From positions 1 to 38,091 of the forward strand of contig JAHFVC010000017.1 in NCBI GenBank assembly GCA_023264765.1: a DNA stretch of 38,091 nucleotides. The letters run 5' to 3'. Shown piece after piece: positions 11,423 to 20,081 of the stretch. The stretch comes from Mycobacterium sp. (GTDB lineage Bacteria > Actinomycetota > Actinomycetes > Mycobacteriales > Mycobacteriaceae). The translations under genes were made by a program, and so were the position numbers. The stretch's first letter is position 1. The number at the start of each line of letters is the position of its first letter. The notes beneath the pieces were generated by a model. The model made no database searches. It was not told the DNA's origin and saw only the letters and a list, made by a program, of their open reading frames with translations.

Positions 11423-12373
11423 ATGACGGACAGGGATGCCACCCTCGCGCAGGTAGGGGAGTTCGGCGTCATAGACCGCCTCGTCGAGGGGCGTACGCAA
11501 CCCCAGGCGGTGGAGCTGGGTCCCGGTGACGACGCGGCCGTCGTGCGTTCCGGTGACGGTCGCACCGTGGTGTCGACCGACATGCTGGTGCAGGACCGGC
11601 ACTTTCGGCTGGACTGGTCGGATCCGTTCGACATCGGCCGCAAGGCGATAGCCCAGAATGCCGCCGACGCCGAGGCGATGGGCGCCACACCGACCGCGTT
11701 CGTGGTGGCCTTCGGGGCCCCCGCAGACACGGCTGCCGACGCCGTGGTGCGCCTCAGCGACGGAATGTGGTCCGAGGCCGCGAAATTCGGGGCGGGCATC
11801 GCCGGGGGTGACCTGGTGAGCGCGCCCCTGTGGGTGGTGTCGGTGACGGTGCTCGGCGACCTCCGTGGTCGCGAACCTGTCCGCCGGGACACCGCTCGGC
11901 CGGGTGACATCGTGGCGGTGGCCGGTGACCTCGGACGCTCGGCGGCGGGATATGTGTTGTGGCTCAAGGACATCAGCGGACCCGAGGCGATACGCCGGCG
12001 ACACCTGGTGCCCGAGCCGCCGTACGGACAGGGGGCCGAGGCCGCGCGGGCGGGGGCGAGCTCGATGACCGATGTGTCCGACGGGCTGGTGGCCGACCTG
12101 CATCACATCGCCGTCGCCTCCGGCGTGCGCATCGATCTGTCCTCACCCGCGCTACGCCCCGACCACGACGCGCTGGCGACGGTCGCCGCCGCCACCGGCG
12201 ATGACGCATGGGACTGGGTGCTGGGTGGCGGTGAGGACCACGCGCTGGTCGCCACCTTCGCGGGTGCGCCGCCGCCGGGCTGGCGCACCATCGGGCGCGT
12301 CCTGGACGGACCCGCCGGCGTGGTACTCGATGGTGAGCCGTGGCGCGGAAATGCGGGCTGGCAGTCGTTCTGA
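11423..12373 (+). CDS. thiL: Thiamine-monophosphate kinase
   Basis: Phosphorylates thiamine monophosphate to thiamine diphosphate with ATP, the last step of cofactor synthesis; 316 residues. PurM-like fold marks: LGPGDDAAVV near residue 33 (metal/ATP aspartates), STDMLVQDRHFRLDW near 51, GRKAIAQNAADAEAMG near 72, GGDLVSAP, MTDVSDGLVADL near 215, and GGGEDHALVATF near 270. I chose the ATG at 11423, preceded by GGAGG at 11410-11414; the open frame extends almost 1 kb upstream but only as an antisense shadow of the two genes there. The N-terminus is a little shorter than in M. tuberculosis. Confidence 0.95.
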   Translation: MTDRDATLAQVGEFGVIDRLVEGRTQPQAVELGPGDDAAVVRSGDGRTVVSTDMLVQDRHFRLDWSDPFDIGRKAIAQNAADAEAMGATPTAFVVAFGAPADTAADAVVRLSDGMWSEAAKFGAGIAGGDLVSAPLWVVSVTVLGDLRGREPVRRDTARPGDIVAVAGDLGRSAAGYVLWLKDISGPEAIRRRHLVPEPPYGQGAEAARAGASSMTDVSDGLVADLHHIAVASGVRIDLSSPALRPDHDALATVAAATGDDAWDWVLGGGEDHALVATFAGAPPPGWRTIGRVLDGPAGVVLDGEPWRGNAGWQSF

Positions 12374-12386
12374 GCGCCCGGCACGC

Positions 12387-12392
12387 TAGTTT
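12387..12392 (+). promoter_or_regulatory. Probable -10 element for ung (leaderless)
   Basis: TAGTTT lies eight bases before the ung GTG at 12401, in the 27-base gap after thiL, with no Shine-Dalgarno site. Transcription would begin at or within a base or two of the start codon. Confidence 0.4.
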
Positions 12393-12400
12393 TGGCCCTC

Positions 12401-13084
12401 GTGACACCTCGTCCTCTGACTGACCTCGTCGAGCCGGGATGGGCGCGCGCCCTTGAGCCGATGGCCCCGCAGATCACCGCACTCGGGGAGTTCCTGCGCG
12501 AGGAACTGGCCGCCGGGCACCGCTACCTTCCGGCCGGGGAGAACGTGTTGCGGGCGTTCACCTTTCCCTTCGATGACGTGCGGGTGCTGATCGTCGGCCA
12601 GGATCCGTATCCGACGCCCGGGCATGCCGTCGGCCTGAGCTTCTCGGTGGCGCCCGACGTCCGGCCGGTGCCGCGCAGCCTGGGCAACATCTTCAACGAG
12701 TACAGCACCGACCTGGGCTATCCGGTGCCGGCGACCGGTGACCTCACCCCGTGGTCGCAGCAAGGCGTGATGCTGCTCAACAGGGTGCTCACGGTGCGGC
12801 CGGGCACGCCGGCCTCCCATCGCGGCAAGGGGTGGGAAGCGGTCACCGAACGGGCGATCCGGGCGCTGGTGGCCCGACCGCAGCCCCTGGTGGCGGTGCT
12901 GTGGGGGCGCGACGCCGCCACACTGAAGCCGATGCTCGCCGAGGGCGGCTGCGCCGTCATCGAGTCGGTGCACCCGTCGCCGCTGTCCGCGTCGCGCGGA
13001 TTCTTCGGGTCCCGGCCGTTCAGCAGGTGCAACGAACTGCTCGGTGGCATGGGCGCGGCACCGATCGACTGGCGGCTGCCCTAG
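12401..13084 (+). CDS. ung: Uracil-DNA glycosylase
   Basis: Family 1 UDG, 227 residues, removes uracil from DNA to start base excision repair; important in a G+C-rich genome where cytosine deaminates often. Catalytic GQDPYP has Asp68, and [10 protein letters not shown] has His191; both are intact, as is the GLSFSV segment. The GTG at 12401 ([10 protein letters not shown]) was preferred to the upstream start at 12392 because it gives the same length as the M. tuberculosis enzyme as I recall it. Ends just before a strong hairpin shared with the convergent rpmB gene. Confidence 0.96.
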   Translation: MTPRPLTDLVEPGWARALEPMAPQITALGEFLREELAAGHRYLPAGENVLRAFTFPFDDVRVLIVGQDPYPTPGHAVGLSFSVAPDVRPVPRSLGNIFNEYSTDLGYPVPATGDLTPWSQQGVMLLNRVLTVRPGTPASHRGKGWEAVTERAIRALVARPQPLVAVLWGRDAATLKPMLAEGGCAVIESVHPSPLSASRGFFGSRPFSRCNELLGGMGAAPIDWRLP

Positions 13085-13118
13085 CCGGAGCGACGGGCGA
13101 TGTGGTCAGCGCGCGCAA

Positions 13119-13150
13119 ATAGGCCGGTGGACAAAAGTCCACCGGCCTAT
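13119..13150. terminator. Terminator hairpin between ung and rpmB
   Basis: A perfect 14-bp stem (arms 13119-13132 and 13137-13150) with an AAAA loop sits between convergent genes. On the minus strand a short TTT follows it, so it mainly fits rpmB; it could also end ung. Confidence 0.8.
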
Positions 13151-13171
13151 CGACGCGGAGTGCGGCGCAGG

Positions 13172-13366
13172 TCAGCCGCGGGCGACCTTGCCCGCCTTCA
13201 GGCAGGAGGTGCAGACGTTCAGGCGCTGCTTGTTACCACCCGGGCGGGCGACGGCACGCACGGTCTGGATGTTCGGATCCCAACGACGGTTGGTCCGACG
13301 ATGCGAGTGCGACACCGACTTGCCGAAGCCGGGGCCCTTCGCGCAGATATCGCACACGGCAGCCAT
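13172..13366 (-). CDS. rpmB: 50S ribosomal protein L28, zinc-binding form
   Basis: 64-residue large-subunit ribosomal protein. Two CxxC pairs are present (C5-C8 in CDICAKG and C52-C55 in CTSC), marking the zinc-binding (C+) form. The central [17 protein letters not shown] segment is the L28 rRNA-binding signature. The ATG at 13366 has AAGGAG eight bases upstream; the longer open frame is spurious. It is a single-gene unit with its own promoter and terminator, not joined to L33 as in many bacteria. Actinobacteria often carry a second, cysteine-free L28 used in zinc shortage; none is in this window. Confidence 0.96.
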   Translation of the reverse strand: MAAVCDICAKGPGFGKSVSHSHRRTNRRWDPNIQTVRAVARPGGNKQRLNVCTSCLKAGKVARG

Positions 13367-13449
13367 ATCGAGAACTCCTTGTATCAGTACTTGGGGGTCT
13401 GGATGCTGCGCCGCCAAAAAGCGTCGCGAGTCGACCCGACAACCTGACC

Positions 13450-13479
13450 AGGATACCGGCCGGGGCGACGGATCTCCAA
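13450..13479 (-). promoter_or_regulatory. Probable rpmB promoter
   Basis: On the minus strand TTGGAG (13479-13474) and TATCCT (13455-13450) are 18 bases apart, a good sigma-A-type match. The transcript would have a leader of roughly 77 bases before the rpmB ATG. Confidence 0.5.
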
Positions 13480-13529
13480 AACGGTTCACAACCTGTGCAG
13501 CAGCGCGTCGGATTGTCGGGCTCGATGGC

Positions 13530-13535
13530 TAGGCT
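13530..13535 (+). promoter_or_regulatory. Possible -10 element for the fakA-recG-nuclease operon
   Basis: TAGGCT lies 33 bases before the chosen GTG at 13569. No convincing -35 partner is seen at normal spacing, so this is a weak call. Confidence 0.3.
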
Positions 13536-13568
13536 GACGCGGTCTGCGTGTGCGTCAGGGGAGGTGAG

Positions 13569-15191
13569 GTGGGCGACATTCCGGGAGTGCGGTTCGACGC
13601 ATCCGGCCTGCGGGACTGGGCGCACAACGCCGTCGGGCATCTGATCACCCACACCGACGAGATCAATCTTCTCAATGTCTTCCCGGTCGCCGATTCCGAC
13701 ACCGGCACCAACATGTTGTTCACCATGCGCTCGGCCGTGGTGTGGGCCGATGACCGCGCCGACGGTGACGACGTGGCGGCGCTCGCCGCCGCGCTCTCCG
13801 ACGGCGCCCTGCACGGCGCCCGCGGCAACTCCGGGGTGATCCTCTCGCAGATTCTGCGTGGGCTCGCCGAGGTCACCGCCGGGCGGGCCCTCGCCGAGAT
13901 CGACGGGGCGGTGTTGGCCGAGGCGCTGCGCCGGGCCGAGGGGCTGGTGGTGGCCTCGATGGGAGAGGCGATCCCCGGCACCATCGTCTCGGTGCTGTCC
14001 GCCGCGGCCGCCGCGGCCGAGGACGCCGCCGCGTCGGGCGCAGCCGTCGACGTGGTGGTCGCGGCTGCCGCCGACGCAGGGGCGGTCGCCCTGGAGAAGA
14101 CCCCCGACCAACTCGAGGTGCTGGCCGAGGCCGGGGTGGTGGATGCCGGTGGCCGCGGTCTGCTGGTGCTGCTGGACGCCATGACCGCCACCCTCACCGG
14201 TGCGGTGCCGACTCGGCAGACCTACGAACCTGCCACCGTCACGCACGCCGACGGCGCCCCCGGCGCGGCGACACCCCAGTTCGAGGTGATGTACCTGCTC
14301 AGTGAGAGCAGTCAGGGCCGGGCCGACCGCCTGCGCACGGTGCTCGACGGGCTGGGGGATTCGGTGGGCATCGCCGCGGCCGCCTCGACCGGATCCGCAG
14401 GCAGCTATTCGGTGCACGTCCACACCGACGACGCCGGCGGCGCCGTCGAGGCGGGGCTCGCGGCCGGGACATTGAGCCGGATTCAGATCACGGCGTTGGC
14501 AGGCGCGCACCGGCATGCGCACCGCTCCCGGGACCGTGCCGTGCTCGCGGTGGTCGACGGCGACGGTGCCGACGTTCTGTTCGCCGGCGAGGGCGCCCGG
14601 GTGTTGCGACCCGAGGCCGGGCAGCCGGTCAGCGCCCAGAAGTTGTTGCGTGCACTCGTCGAGGCCGACGCCGCGCAGGTGATGCTCCTGCCCAACGGCT
14701 ACGTCGCCGCCGAGGAACTCGTCGCCGGTTGCACCGCGGCCACCGGGTGGGGCATCGACGTGGTTCCGGTCCCGGCCGCATCCATGGTGCAGGGCCTGGC
14801 GGCGCTGGCGGTGCACGACGCCGGCCGCCACACCGTCGACGACGGCTACACCATGGCCCGCGCCGCGGCCGGCGCCCGGCATGGATCGGTGCGGTTGGCC
14901 ACCGAGTCGGCGCTGACATGGGCGGGTGCGTGTAAGCCCGGCGACGGGCTCGGCATCACCGGTGACGAGGTGCTCATCGTTGCGCACGATATCGGTTTGG
15001 CGGCAACGGGATTGGTTGATCTTCTACTGGCCTCGGGTGGGGAACTGGTGACGGTGCTGATCGGCGCGGGGGTGGACGACGCGGTGGGCGAGCAACTGCG
15101 CAGGCATGTGCACGAGCGGCATCTGGGTGCCGAGGTCATCAGTTACCGCACCGACCACCACGGGGACGCGCTGTTGATCGGGGTGGAGTAG
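13569..15191 (+). CDS. DhaL/DAK2-domain fatty acid kinase-like protein (FakA/YloV family)
   Basis: 540 residues. The N-terminal DhaL domain (about 1-200) has the Mg-ATP motif VFPVADSDTGTNM (usual form PDGDTGTN; both Asp kept) and GARGNSGVILSQILRG, then GVVDAGGRGLLVLLDAM. The middle and C-terminal parts match the FakA arrangement. In Firmicutes FakA phosphorylates fatty acids held by a FakB (DegV) protein; no FakB gene lies here, so the partner would be elsewhere. In M. tuberculosis this locus appears as Rv2974c-Rv2975c, perhaps split; here it is one intact frame. I chose GTG 13569, with GGGGAGG just upstream, over GTG 13548. recG follows after 2 bases. Confidence 0.85.
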   Translation: MGDIPGVRFDASGLRDWAHNAVGHLITHTDEINLLNVFPVADSDTGTNMLFTMRSAVVWADDRADGDDVAALAAALSDGALHGARGNSGVILSQILRGLAEVTAGRALAEIDGAVLAEALRRAEGLVVASMGEAIPGTIVSVLSAAAAAAEDAAASGAAVDVVVAAAADAGAVALEKTPDQLEVLAEAGVVDAGGRGLLVLLDAMTATLTGAVPTRQTYEPATVTHADGAPGAATPQFEVMYLLSESSQGRADRLRTVLDGLGDSVGIAAAASTGSAGSYSVHVHTDDAGGAVEAGLAAGTLSRIQITALAGAHRHAHRSRDRAVLAVVDGDGADVLFAGEGARVLRPEAGQPVSAQKLLRALVEADAAQVMLLPNGYVAAEELVAGCTAATGWGIDVVPVPAASMVQGLAALAVHDAGRHTVDDGYTMARAAAGARHGSVRLATESALTWAGACKPGDGLGITGDEVLIVAHDIGLAATGLVDLLLASGGELVTVLIGAGVDDAVGEQLRRHVHERHLGAEVISYRTDHHGDALLIGVE

Positions 15192-15193
15192 TC

Positions 15194-17410
15194 GTGGTCG
15201 CGCTCGGGGACCGGTTGGTCAATGTGCTGGGGGCCAAGGCCGCCGGAAAACTTGAGGAAGCCTTCGGGCTGCAGACGGTCGGCGACCTGCTACGCCATTT
15301 CCCGCGCAAGTACAGCGACGGCATGTCGGTCAGCGGTGAGGGCGAGGAACTGGGACTCACCGCCGGTGATCACGTCACCCTCGTCGACGTCATCACCGAG
15401 GCGGTGGCCAAACCGATGCGCGCCCAACCGGGTAAGCGAGCGCGCAAGTACCTGCGGGTCACGCTGGGCAACCGTCGCCCCGAGGTCACCGCGACCTTCT
15501 TCAACGCCGACTACCTCATCAAGGATCTCGTGACGGGTACCCGTCTGATGATGTCCGGTGAGGTCAAGTTCTTCCGCCAGACGGTGCAGTTGGACCATCC
15601 TGCGTTCCTGGTGCTCGACTCCCCGAGTGGGCGCACCATCGGTACCAAGTCGCTGAAGTCGATCGCCGAGGCATCAGAAGGTGATGATCTGTTGTCCGCC
15701 TTCGAGCGGGAGTTCTTTCCCATCTACCCGGCGAGTGCGAAGGTGCAGAGCTGGGATGTCTACGGCTGTGTGCGCCAGGTGCTGGCGGTACTCGACCCTG
15801 TGCCCGAAGTTCTTCCGGAAACGATTGTGCAGCAATGGGATCTGATCTCCGAGGATCGCGCGCTGCGCGCCATCCACCTGGCGGAGAACGCGATCGAGCG
15901 TACGCGCGCACAGGAACGGTTGGCCGTCGACGAGGCCGTCGGTCTGCAGTGGGCGCTGGTGTCGCGGCGCTACAGCGAGCTCGGGGAGACGGGTCCCGAG
16001 ACCCCGAAGCGGGACGACGGTCTGGCCGCGGCGTTGTTGCGCCAGTTGCCATTCGAATTGACCGGTGGCCAGCACGAGGTGCTCGACGTGATCTCCGCCG
16101 ACCTCGCCGACACCCGGCCGATGAACCGGATGCTGCAGGGCGAGGTCGGCTCCGGTAAGACCATCGTGTCCGTGCTGGCGATGCTGCAGGCGGTCGATGC
16201 GGGCTTCCAGTGCGCGTTGTTGGCCCCCACCGAAGTGCTGGCCGTGCAGCATGCGCGCTCGGTGCGCACCGTTCTCGGGCCACTGGCCACCGCCGGTGAA
16301 CTCGGCGCCCCCGAGGGCGCCACCCGGGTGACGCTGCTGACCGGGTCGATGAGCCCGCAGCAGAAGCGCCAAGCACGCGAGGAGATCGCCTCCGGCGCGG
16401 CAGGGATCGTGATCGGCACCCACGCGCTGATCCAGGAGTCGGTCGAATTCCACCGGCTCGGCATGGTGGTCGTCGACGAGCAACACCGTTTCGGCGTCGA
16501 GCAGCGAGACCGGCTGCGGGCCAAGGCAATCGGGGGGATCACCCCGCATCTTCTGGTGATGACCGCCACGCCCATTCCGCGCACCATCGCGCTGACCGTG
16601 TTCGGGGATCTGGAGACCTCGGTGCTGCGTGAGCTGCCCAGGGGGCGCCAGCCCATCACCACGAACGCCGTGTTCACCACCGACAAACCGGCCTGGCTGG
16701 ACAGGGTGTGGGCGCGCATCGTCGAGGAGGTGGCTGCCGGGAGGCAGGCCTACGTGGTGGCCTCCCGCATTGACGAGTCCGAGAATGCGGACAACGAGCA
16801 GGGACCGCCCCCCATCACGGTGCTGGCGCTGCTGGAGTTCCTGCGCAACGGCCCGTTGTCCACGCTGCGGCTGGGCTTGATGCACGGCCGGCTCTCCGGC
16901 GAGGAGAAGGACGCGGTCATGAGCGCGTTCCGGGCCGGCGAGATCGATGTTCTGGTCTGCACCACTGTCATCGAGGTCGGTGTCGACGTCCCGAACTCCA
17001 CCGTCATGGTGGTGATGGACGCCGAACGCTTCGGCATCAGTCAGTTGCACCAGCTGCGGGGCCGCATCGGCCGCGGCGAACATCCCAGCCTGTGCCTGCT
17101 GGTGTCGCGGACGAAGGAGTCCACCAAGGCCGCCGACCGGCTACGAGCGGTGGCGGGCACCCTCGACGGTTTTGCCCTCGCCGACCTCGATCTGCAGGAG
17201 CGCCGTGAGGGAGATGTGCTGGGTTACAGCCAATCCGGGCGGCGGATGACCCTGCGGTTCCTGTCCCTGGCCGACCATCAGCACATCATCGAGGCCGCCC
17301 GTGAATTCTGTCAGGCGGCGTATGCGGACAGCCCGCGCAAGCCCGGCCTCGACGTGCTGGCCGCGCAATTCACCGATACCGAACGAGTGCAGTATCTGGA
17401 CATGTCGTGA
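15194..17410 (+). CDS. recG: ATP-dependent DNA helicase RecG
   Basis: 738-residue superfamily 2 helicase that remodels stalled replication forks and Holliday junctions. An N-terminal wedge/OB domain (about 1-270) is followed by helicase motifs: Walker A GEVGSGKT near 316-323, LAPTEVLAVQH, VVDEQHRFGVEQRDRLR (DEQH box) near 427, MTATPIPRT, VIEVGVDVPN, and QLRGRIGRGEHPS near 620 (motif VI). GTG 15194 begins two bases after the upstream stop. The stop overlaps the next gene by four bases (GTGA), so the three genes form one operon. Confidence 0.96.
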   Translation: MVALGDRLVNVLGAKAAGKLEEAFGLQTVGDLLRHFPRKYSDGMSVSGEGEELGLTAGDHVTLVDVITEAVAKPMRAQPGKRARKYLRVTLGNRRPEVTATFFNADYLIKDLVTGTRLMMSGEVKFFRQTVQLDHPAFLVLDSPSGRTIGTKSLKSIAEASEGDDLLSAFEREFFPIYPASAKVQSWDVYGCVRQVLAVLDPVPEVLPETIVQQWDLISEDRALRAIHLAENAIERTRAQERLAVDEAVGLQWALVSRRYSELGETGPETPKRDDGLAAALLRQLPFELTGGQHEVLDVISADLADTRPMNRMLQGEVGSGKTIVSVLAMLQAVDAGFQCALLAPTEVLAVQHARSVRTVLGPLATAGELGAPEGATRVTLLTGSMSPQQKRQAREEIASGAAGIVIGTHALIQESVEFHRLGMVVVDEQHRFGVEQRDRLRAKAIGGITPHLLVMTATPIPRTIALTVFGDLETSVLRELPRGRQPITTNAVFTTDKPAWLDRVWARIVEEVAAGRQAYVVASRIDESENADNEQGPPPITVLALLEFLRNGPLSTLRLGLMHGRLSGEEKDAVMSAFRAGEIDVLVCTTVIEVGVDVPNSTVMVVMDAERFGISQLHQLRGRIGRGEHPSLCLLVSRTKESTKAADRLRAVAGTLDGFALADLDLQERREGDVLGYSQSGRRMTLRFLSLADHQHIIEAAREFCQAAYADSPRKPGLDVLAAQFTDTERVQYLDMS

Positions 17411-18102
17411 GGCGGCTGTGGCCGCTGGCGGCCGGGGTGGTGCTGGCAGTCGTCGTTGCCGTGCAGGTGCTCACCCGAGCCGATGCGGACAGTCTGGCTT
17501 ACGCCGACATCCCCACCGTCGCACCGGGGGCCGACATCCTGGCCGGGATCCCGGAGCTCCCGGCGCGGATCCGCAGTCACGACTACCGCCGGGCGGCCTT
17601 CGGTGACGCCTGGGACGACGGCAACGACGCGCCCGGCGGACACAACGGCTGCGACACCCGCAACGACATCCTCAACCGCGATCTGATCGACAAGACCTAC
17701 GTGGCCATCAAACGCTGCCCGCAGGCCGTGGCCACCGGCACGTTGCGCGATCCGTACACCGATCTCCCGGTGGCGTTCGTACGCGGCAACCAGATCGGCG
17801 CCGCGGTGCAGATCGACCACATCGTTCCGCTGGCGCTGGCCTGGGATCTGGGCGCGCGCACCTGGACCGACGCCCTGCGGCTGCGCTTCGCCAACGATCC
17901 GGCCAACCTGATCGCCGTTGAGGGACAAGCCAATCAGGACAAGGGCGATGCCGAACCCGCCCGCTGGATGCCGCCCAATCACGCGTTCTGGTGCCAATAC
18001 GCGGTGCAGTTCGCCGCGGTGTTGCGCGGCTACGCGTTACCGGTCGATACGCCGTCGGCCACGGTACTGCGGGATGCGGCCGCCACCTGCCCGACGGGCT
18101 AG
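17407..18102 (+). CDS. Exported HNH/DUF1524-type nuclease (Rv2972c-like)
   Basis: 231 residues. An N-terminal signal peptide or anchor (RR at 2-3, hydrophobic 5-22) precedes a domain with the DUF1524/GmrSD C-terminal HNH pattern: IDHIVPLALAWDLGA with D137 and H138, then NDPANLIAVEGQANQDKGD (N167, N176, K179). This arrangement is shared with secreted actinobacterial nucleases. Cysteines at 82, 104, 196 and near the C-terminus could form two disulfides. Activity is inferred, not shown; likely targets are extracellular DNA or RNA. GTG 17407 overlaps the recG stop. It is convergent with the kinase gene, five bases away. Confidence 0.85.
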   Translation: MRRLWPLAAGVVLAVVVAVQVLTRADADSLAYADIPTVAPGADILAGIPELPARIRSHDYRRAAFGDAWDDGNDAPGGHNGCDTRNDILNRDLIDKTYVAIKRCPQAVATGTLRDPYTDLPVAFVRGNQIGAAVQIDHIVPLALAWDLGARTWTDALRLRFANDPANLIAVEGQANQDKGDAEPARWMPPNHAFWCQYAVQFAAVLRGYALPVDTPSATVLRDAAATCPTG

Positions 18103-18107
18103 CGGCA

Positions 18108-19757
18108 CTACGGCGGGAACACCTGCTTGATGCTGCCGTCGGCGTTCACCTGCATGAATCCGGTACCGGGCGCGGTGGAATGGACGGCCAGTTCCAGTCC
18201 ACCACCTTCGGCGCCTTCCACGATCAGGTACACCCCGCTGCCGTCGGGCGCACCGAGTTTCATGGGCGCATCGGCCAACGTCGCCGCCACCGCGGGCACG
18301 TTGATCGCGCCGAGATCGGCGAGCACGTCGAAGGAGCTGGTAGAGGTGGCCGAGCCCCACTCCTGCCAGCTGTCGCCGCGGTACATGTAGCTGTGTTCGA
18401 CATGGGAATTCGTCGGATCGACCCGGTCGAGGATCGCGTAGGTGGGGTAGACCACCATTTGGAAGCCCATGGTGTCGGCGAACTTCGCGCGGATGGTCTC
18501 CAACAATGCGCCCAGCCCGTCGGCGGTCTGCAGTTCTGCAGGCCCGGCGGCAGACTGCGAAGCCGTTGGAGCCGTCGACGAATTGGTCTGCGGGGTAGTC
18601 GGTTTCGTGCTGACGGTGGCGGATGTCCGCTTCGGCGTCGTGGGGTCGGCGACCTGCTGGCCGGGCGGCTTCCCGGAGTCGCCTCCGACGATCAGGACGA
18701 TCGCGACCACCGCGATGACGGCGACGACGAGCAGCCCGATCGGGATGAGGATGGCCGGTCCGCGCCACCACGGCTGCGCGGTCTGGGCCGGCTGCCAGGC
18801 CGGAGCCTGCGGACCAGGCCACTGCTGATGCGGTGGCGGCGTCGTCGGGTAGGGGACCGGCGTGGGTGGGGGCGGCGGCGGCCACTGCGCCGCCGCGGTC
18901 GGCTGCTGGTGGGCTGTCTGCGGTATCGCTGTAGGGGGCGCGGGCGGCGCCGACATGGCGGCGCGGGCGGCGACCGCCAGATCCCGCGTGGTGGCATAGC
19001 GATGTTCTGGATTCTTCGCCATGCCGGTGGCGATGACCTGATCCAGGTGCGGCGGAATGCCGGGTCGCATCGCCGACGGCCGCGGCGGCGGCAGGGTGAG
19101 GTGGCCGGCGATCTGCCGCTCCACGCTGTCCCCGGGAAACGGCTGCGACCCCGTCAGACATTCGTGCAGCACGCAGGTCAGGGCATAGACGTCGGCGCGG
19201 GCGTCGGAGCTGTCGGTGGACAGCCGTTCCGGCGCCATATACGACAAGGTGCCGATCGTGGAGCCGGTGCTGGTCAGTTTGGTCGCCCCGGCGGTGCGGG
19301 CGATCCCGAAATCGATGAGGTACGCGAAATCCTCGTCGGTGACCAGAATGTTGGAGGGTTTGACGTCGCGATGCACCAGGCCGACGCGATGGGCGGCGTT
19401 GAGCGCGGCGGCGATCTGTTCGACGATCGCGACGGCCCGTGGCGGTGCCAGCGGTCCGTCTTCGAGAAGCTCGTGGACCGTCTTGCCGTCGATCAGTCGC
19501 ATCGTCACATAGAGGCGACCGTCGATCTCGCCGAAGTCGTGGATGGGGACGATATGGGGCTCATCCAGTCCGGCCGCCATCTGCGCCTCGCGCCGGAACC
19601 GCCGCTGATACGTGTCGTCGTCGGCAAGCGCGGCGGGCAACACCTTCAGCGCGACCACCCGGTTCATCGCGGTGTCGTAGGCCTGCCACACTTCGCCCAT
19701 GCCGCCGCGGCCCAGCACCCTGACCAGGCGGTAGCGGCCGAACGGCGTTCCTTCCAC
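18108..19757 (-). CDS. Transmembrane Ser/Thr protein kinase, Pkn family
   Basis: 549 residues. Kinase domain about 8-268: glycine loop LGRGGMGEVW (15-24), K38, HRDVKPSN with R130-D131 (an RD kinase), DFG at 149-151, activation loop with several Thr (160-170) for autophosphorylation, and APE. Pro/Gln-rich juxtamembrane region 270-330, one membrane segment about 335-357, Thr/Ser/Pro-rich linker to about 400, then an ectodomain of about 140 residues. The ectodomain has no PASTA repeats and I cannot place it in a family; it is rich in aromatic residues and Asp. The closest kinases are of PknE/PknF/PknH type. Start GTG 19757 has a -10 six bases upstream. I recall no kinase at this site in M. tuberculosis. 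Confidence 0.92.
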   Translation of the reverse strand: MEGTPFGRYRLVRVLGRGGMGEVWQAYDTAMNRVVALKVLPAALADDDTYQRRFRREAQMAAGLDEPHIVPIHDFGEIDGRLYVTMRLIDGKTVHELLEDGPLAPPRAVAIVEQIAAALNAAHRVGLVHRDVKPSNILVTDEDFAYLIDFGIARTAGATKLTSTGSTIGTLSYMAPERLSTDSSDARADVYALTCVLHECLTGSQPFPGDSVERQIAGHLTLPPPRPSAMRPGIPPHLDQVIATGMAKNPEHRYATTRDLAVAARAAMSAPPAPPTAIPQTAHQQPTAAAQWPPPPPPTPVPYPTTPPPHQQWPGPQAPAWQPAQTAQPWWRGPAILIPIGLLVVAVIAVVAIVLIVGGDSGKPPGQQVADPTTPKRTSATVSTKPTTPQTNSSTAPTASQSAAGPAELQTADGLGALLETIRAKFADTMGFQMVVYPTYAILDRVDPTNSHVEHSYMYRGDSWQEWGSATSTSSFDVLADLGAINVPAVAATLADAPMKLGAPDGSGVYLIVEGAEGGGLELAVHSTAPGTGFMQVNADGSIKQVFPP

Positions 19758-19763
19758 CGGCTA

Positions 19764-19792
19764 ACCATAGGAGGCGACGGCCGCACCTGCCA
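19764..19792 (-). promoter_or_regulatory. Probable kinase promoter (leaderless)
   Basis: On the minus strand TATGGT (19769-19764) ends six bases before the kinase GTG at 19757, so the mRNA would start at the start codon. CTGGCA about 18 bases further upstream is a fair -35 match. Confidence 0.5.
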
Positions 19793-19927
19793 GTAGTTCA
19801 CGAAGCAGCGGACGGCGAGGCAGGGGCGCCTCTGCGTCGAGTGGTGAGGCCACCAGCGTCATCGGCTCGTCGGGTCTCGTTGGAATCACCCCGATTTCGC
19901 CGTTCCGCAGAAGCCTCGGACGAAGAC

Positions 19928-19948
19928 CGATCCCTCGGCTAGGGATCG
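19928..19948. repeat. 8-bp hairpin in kinase upstream region
   Basis: CGATCCCT and AGGGATCG form a perfect 8-bp stem with a CGGCT loop. On the minus strand the flanking sequence resembles a tRNA T-arm (TTCGATCCC), but no tRNA can be folded around it. It may be an operator or a leftover of a lost element. Confidence 0.4.
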
Positions 19949-20039
19949 AAAACCCTTACCGGCGAGCGCCTCTCGGCAGTGCCCGGGCCCGGACGTCGGC
20001 GAGGGAGAGCCGACCGACGAGGCCGGCACGAAAAGCCCA

Positions 20040-20081
20040 CCGTTGCAGGTAACTCCACCGTGGTGGCGTCACCTGCAACGG
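20040..20081 (-). terminator. Terminator of the aldo-keto reductase operon
   Basis: A perfect 11-bp inverted repeat (CCGTTGCAGGT and ACCTGCAACGG) encloses a second dyad, CCACC-GT-GGTGG. Read on the minus strand, the hairpin is followed by GGGCTTTTC, so it fits an intrinsic terminator 11 bases after the reductase stop. Confidence 0.7.

Noticed and set aside
14000-14060. GCC/GCG-rich repeat tract as a possible CRISPR or tandem repeat
   Set aside because: It is an alanine-rich helix in the DhaL domain; units are irregular and no spacers exist.
13233-14987. 584-codon minus strand frame
   Set aside because: Antisense to the fakA-like gene and rpmB upstream region; no conserved motif.
17991-19796. 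601-codon + strand frame
   Set aside because: Covers the kinase gene in antisense; Arg/Gly-rich with no domains, while the kinase motifs on the minus strand are complete.
19765-19962. Minus strand open stretch ending just before the kinase start
   Set aside because: Reads like a possible protein tail, but third-position G/C is only about 63% against much higher values in neighbouring genes, an in-frame stop lies directly upstream, and there is no start with a ribosome site.
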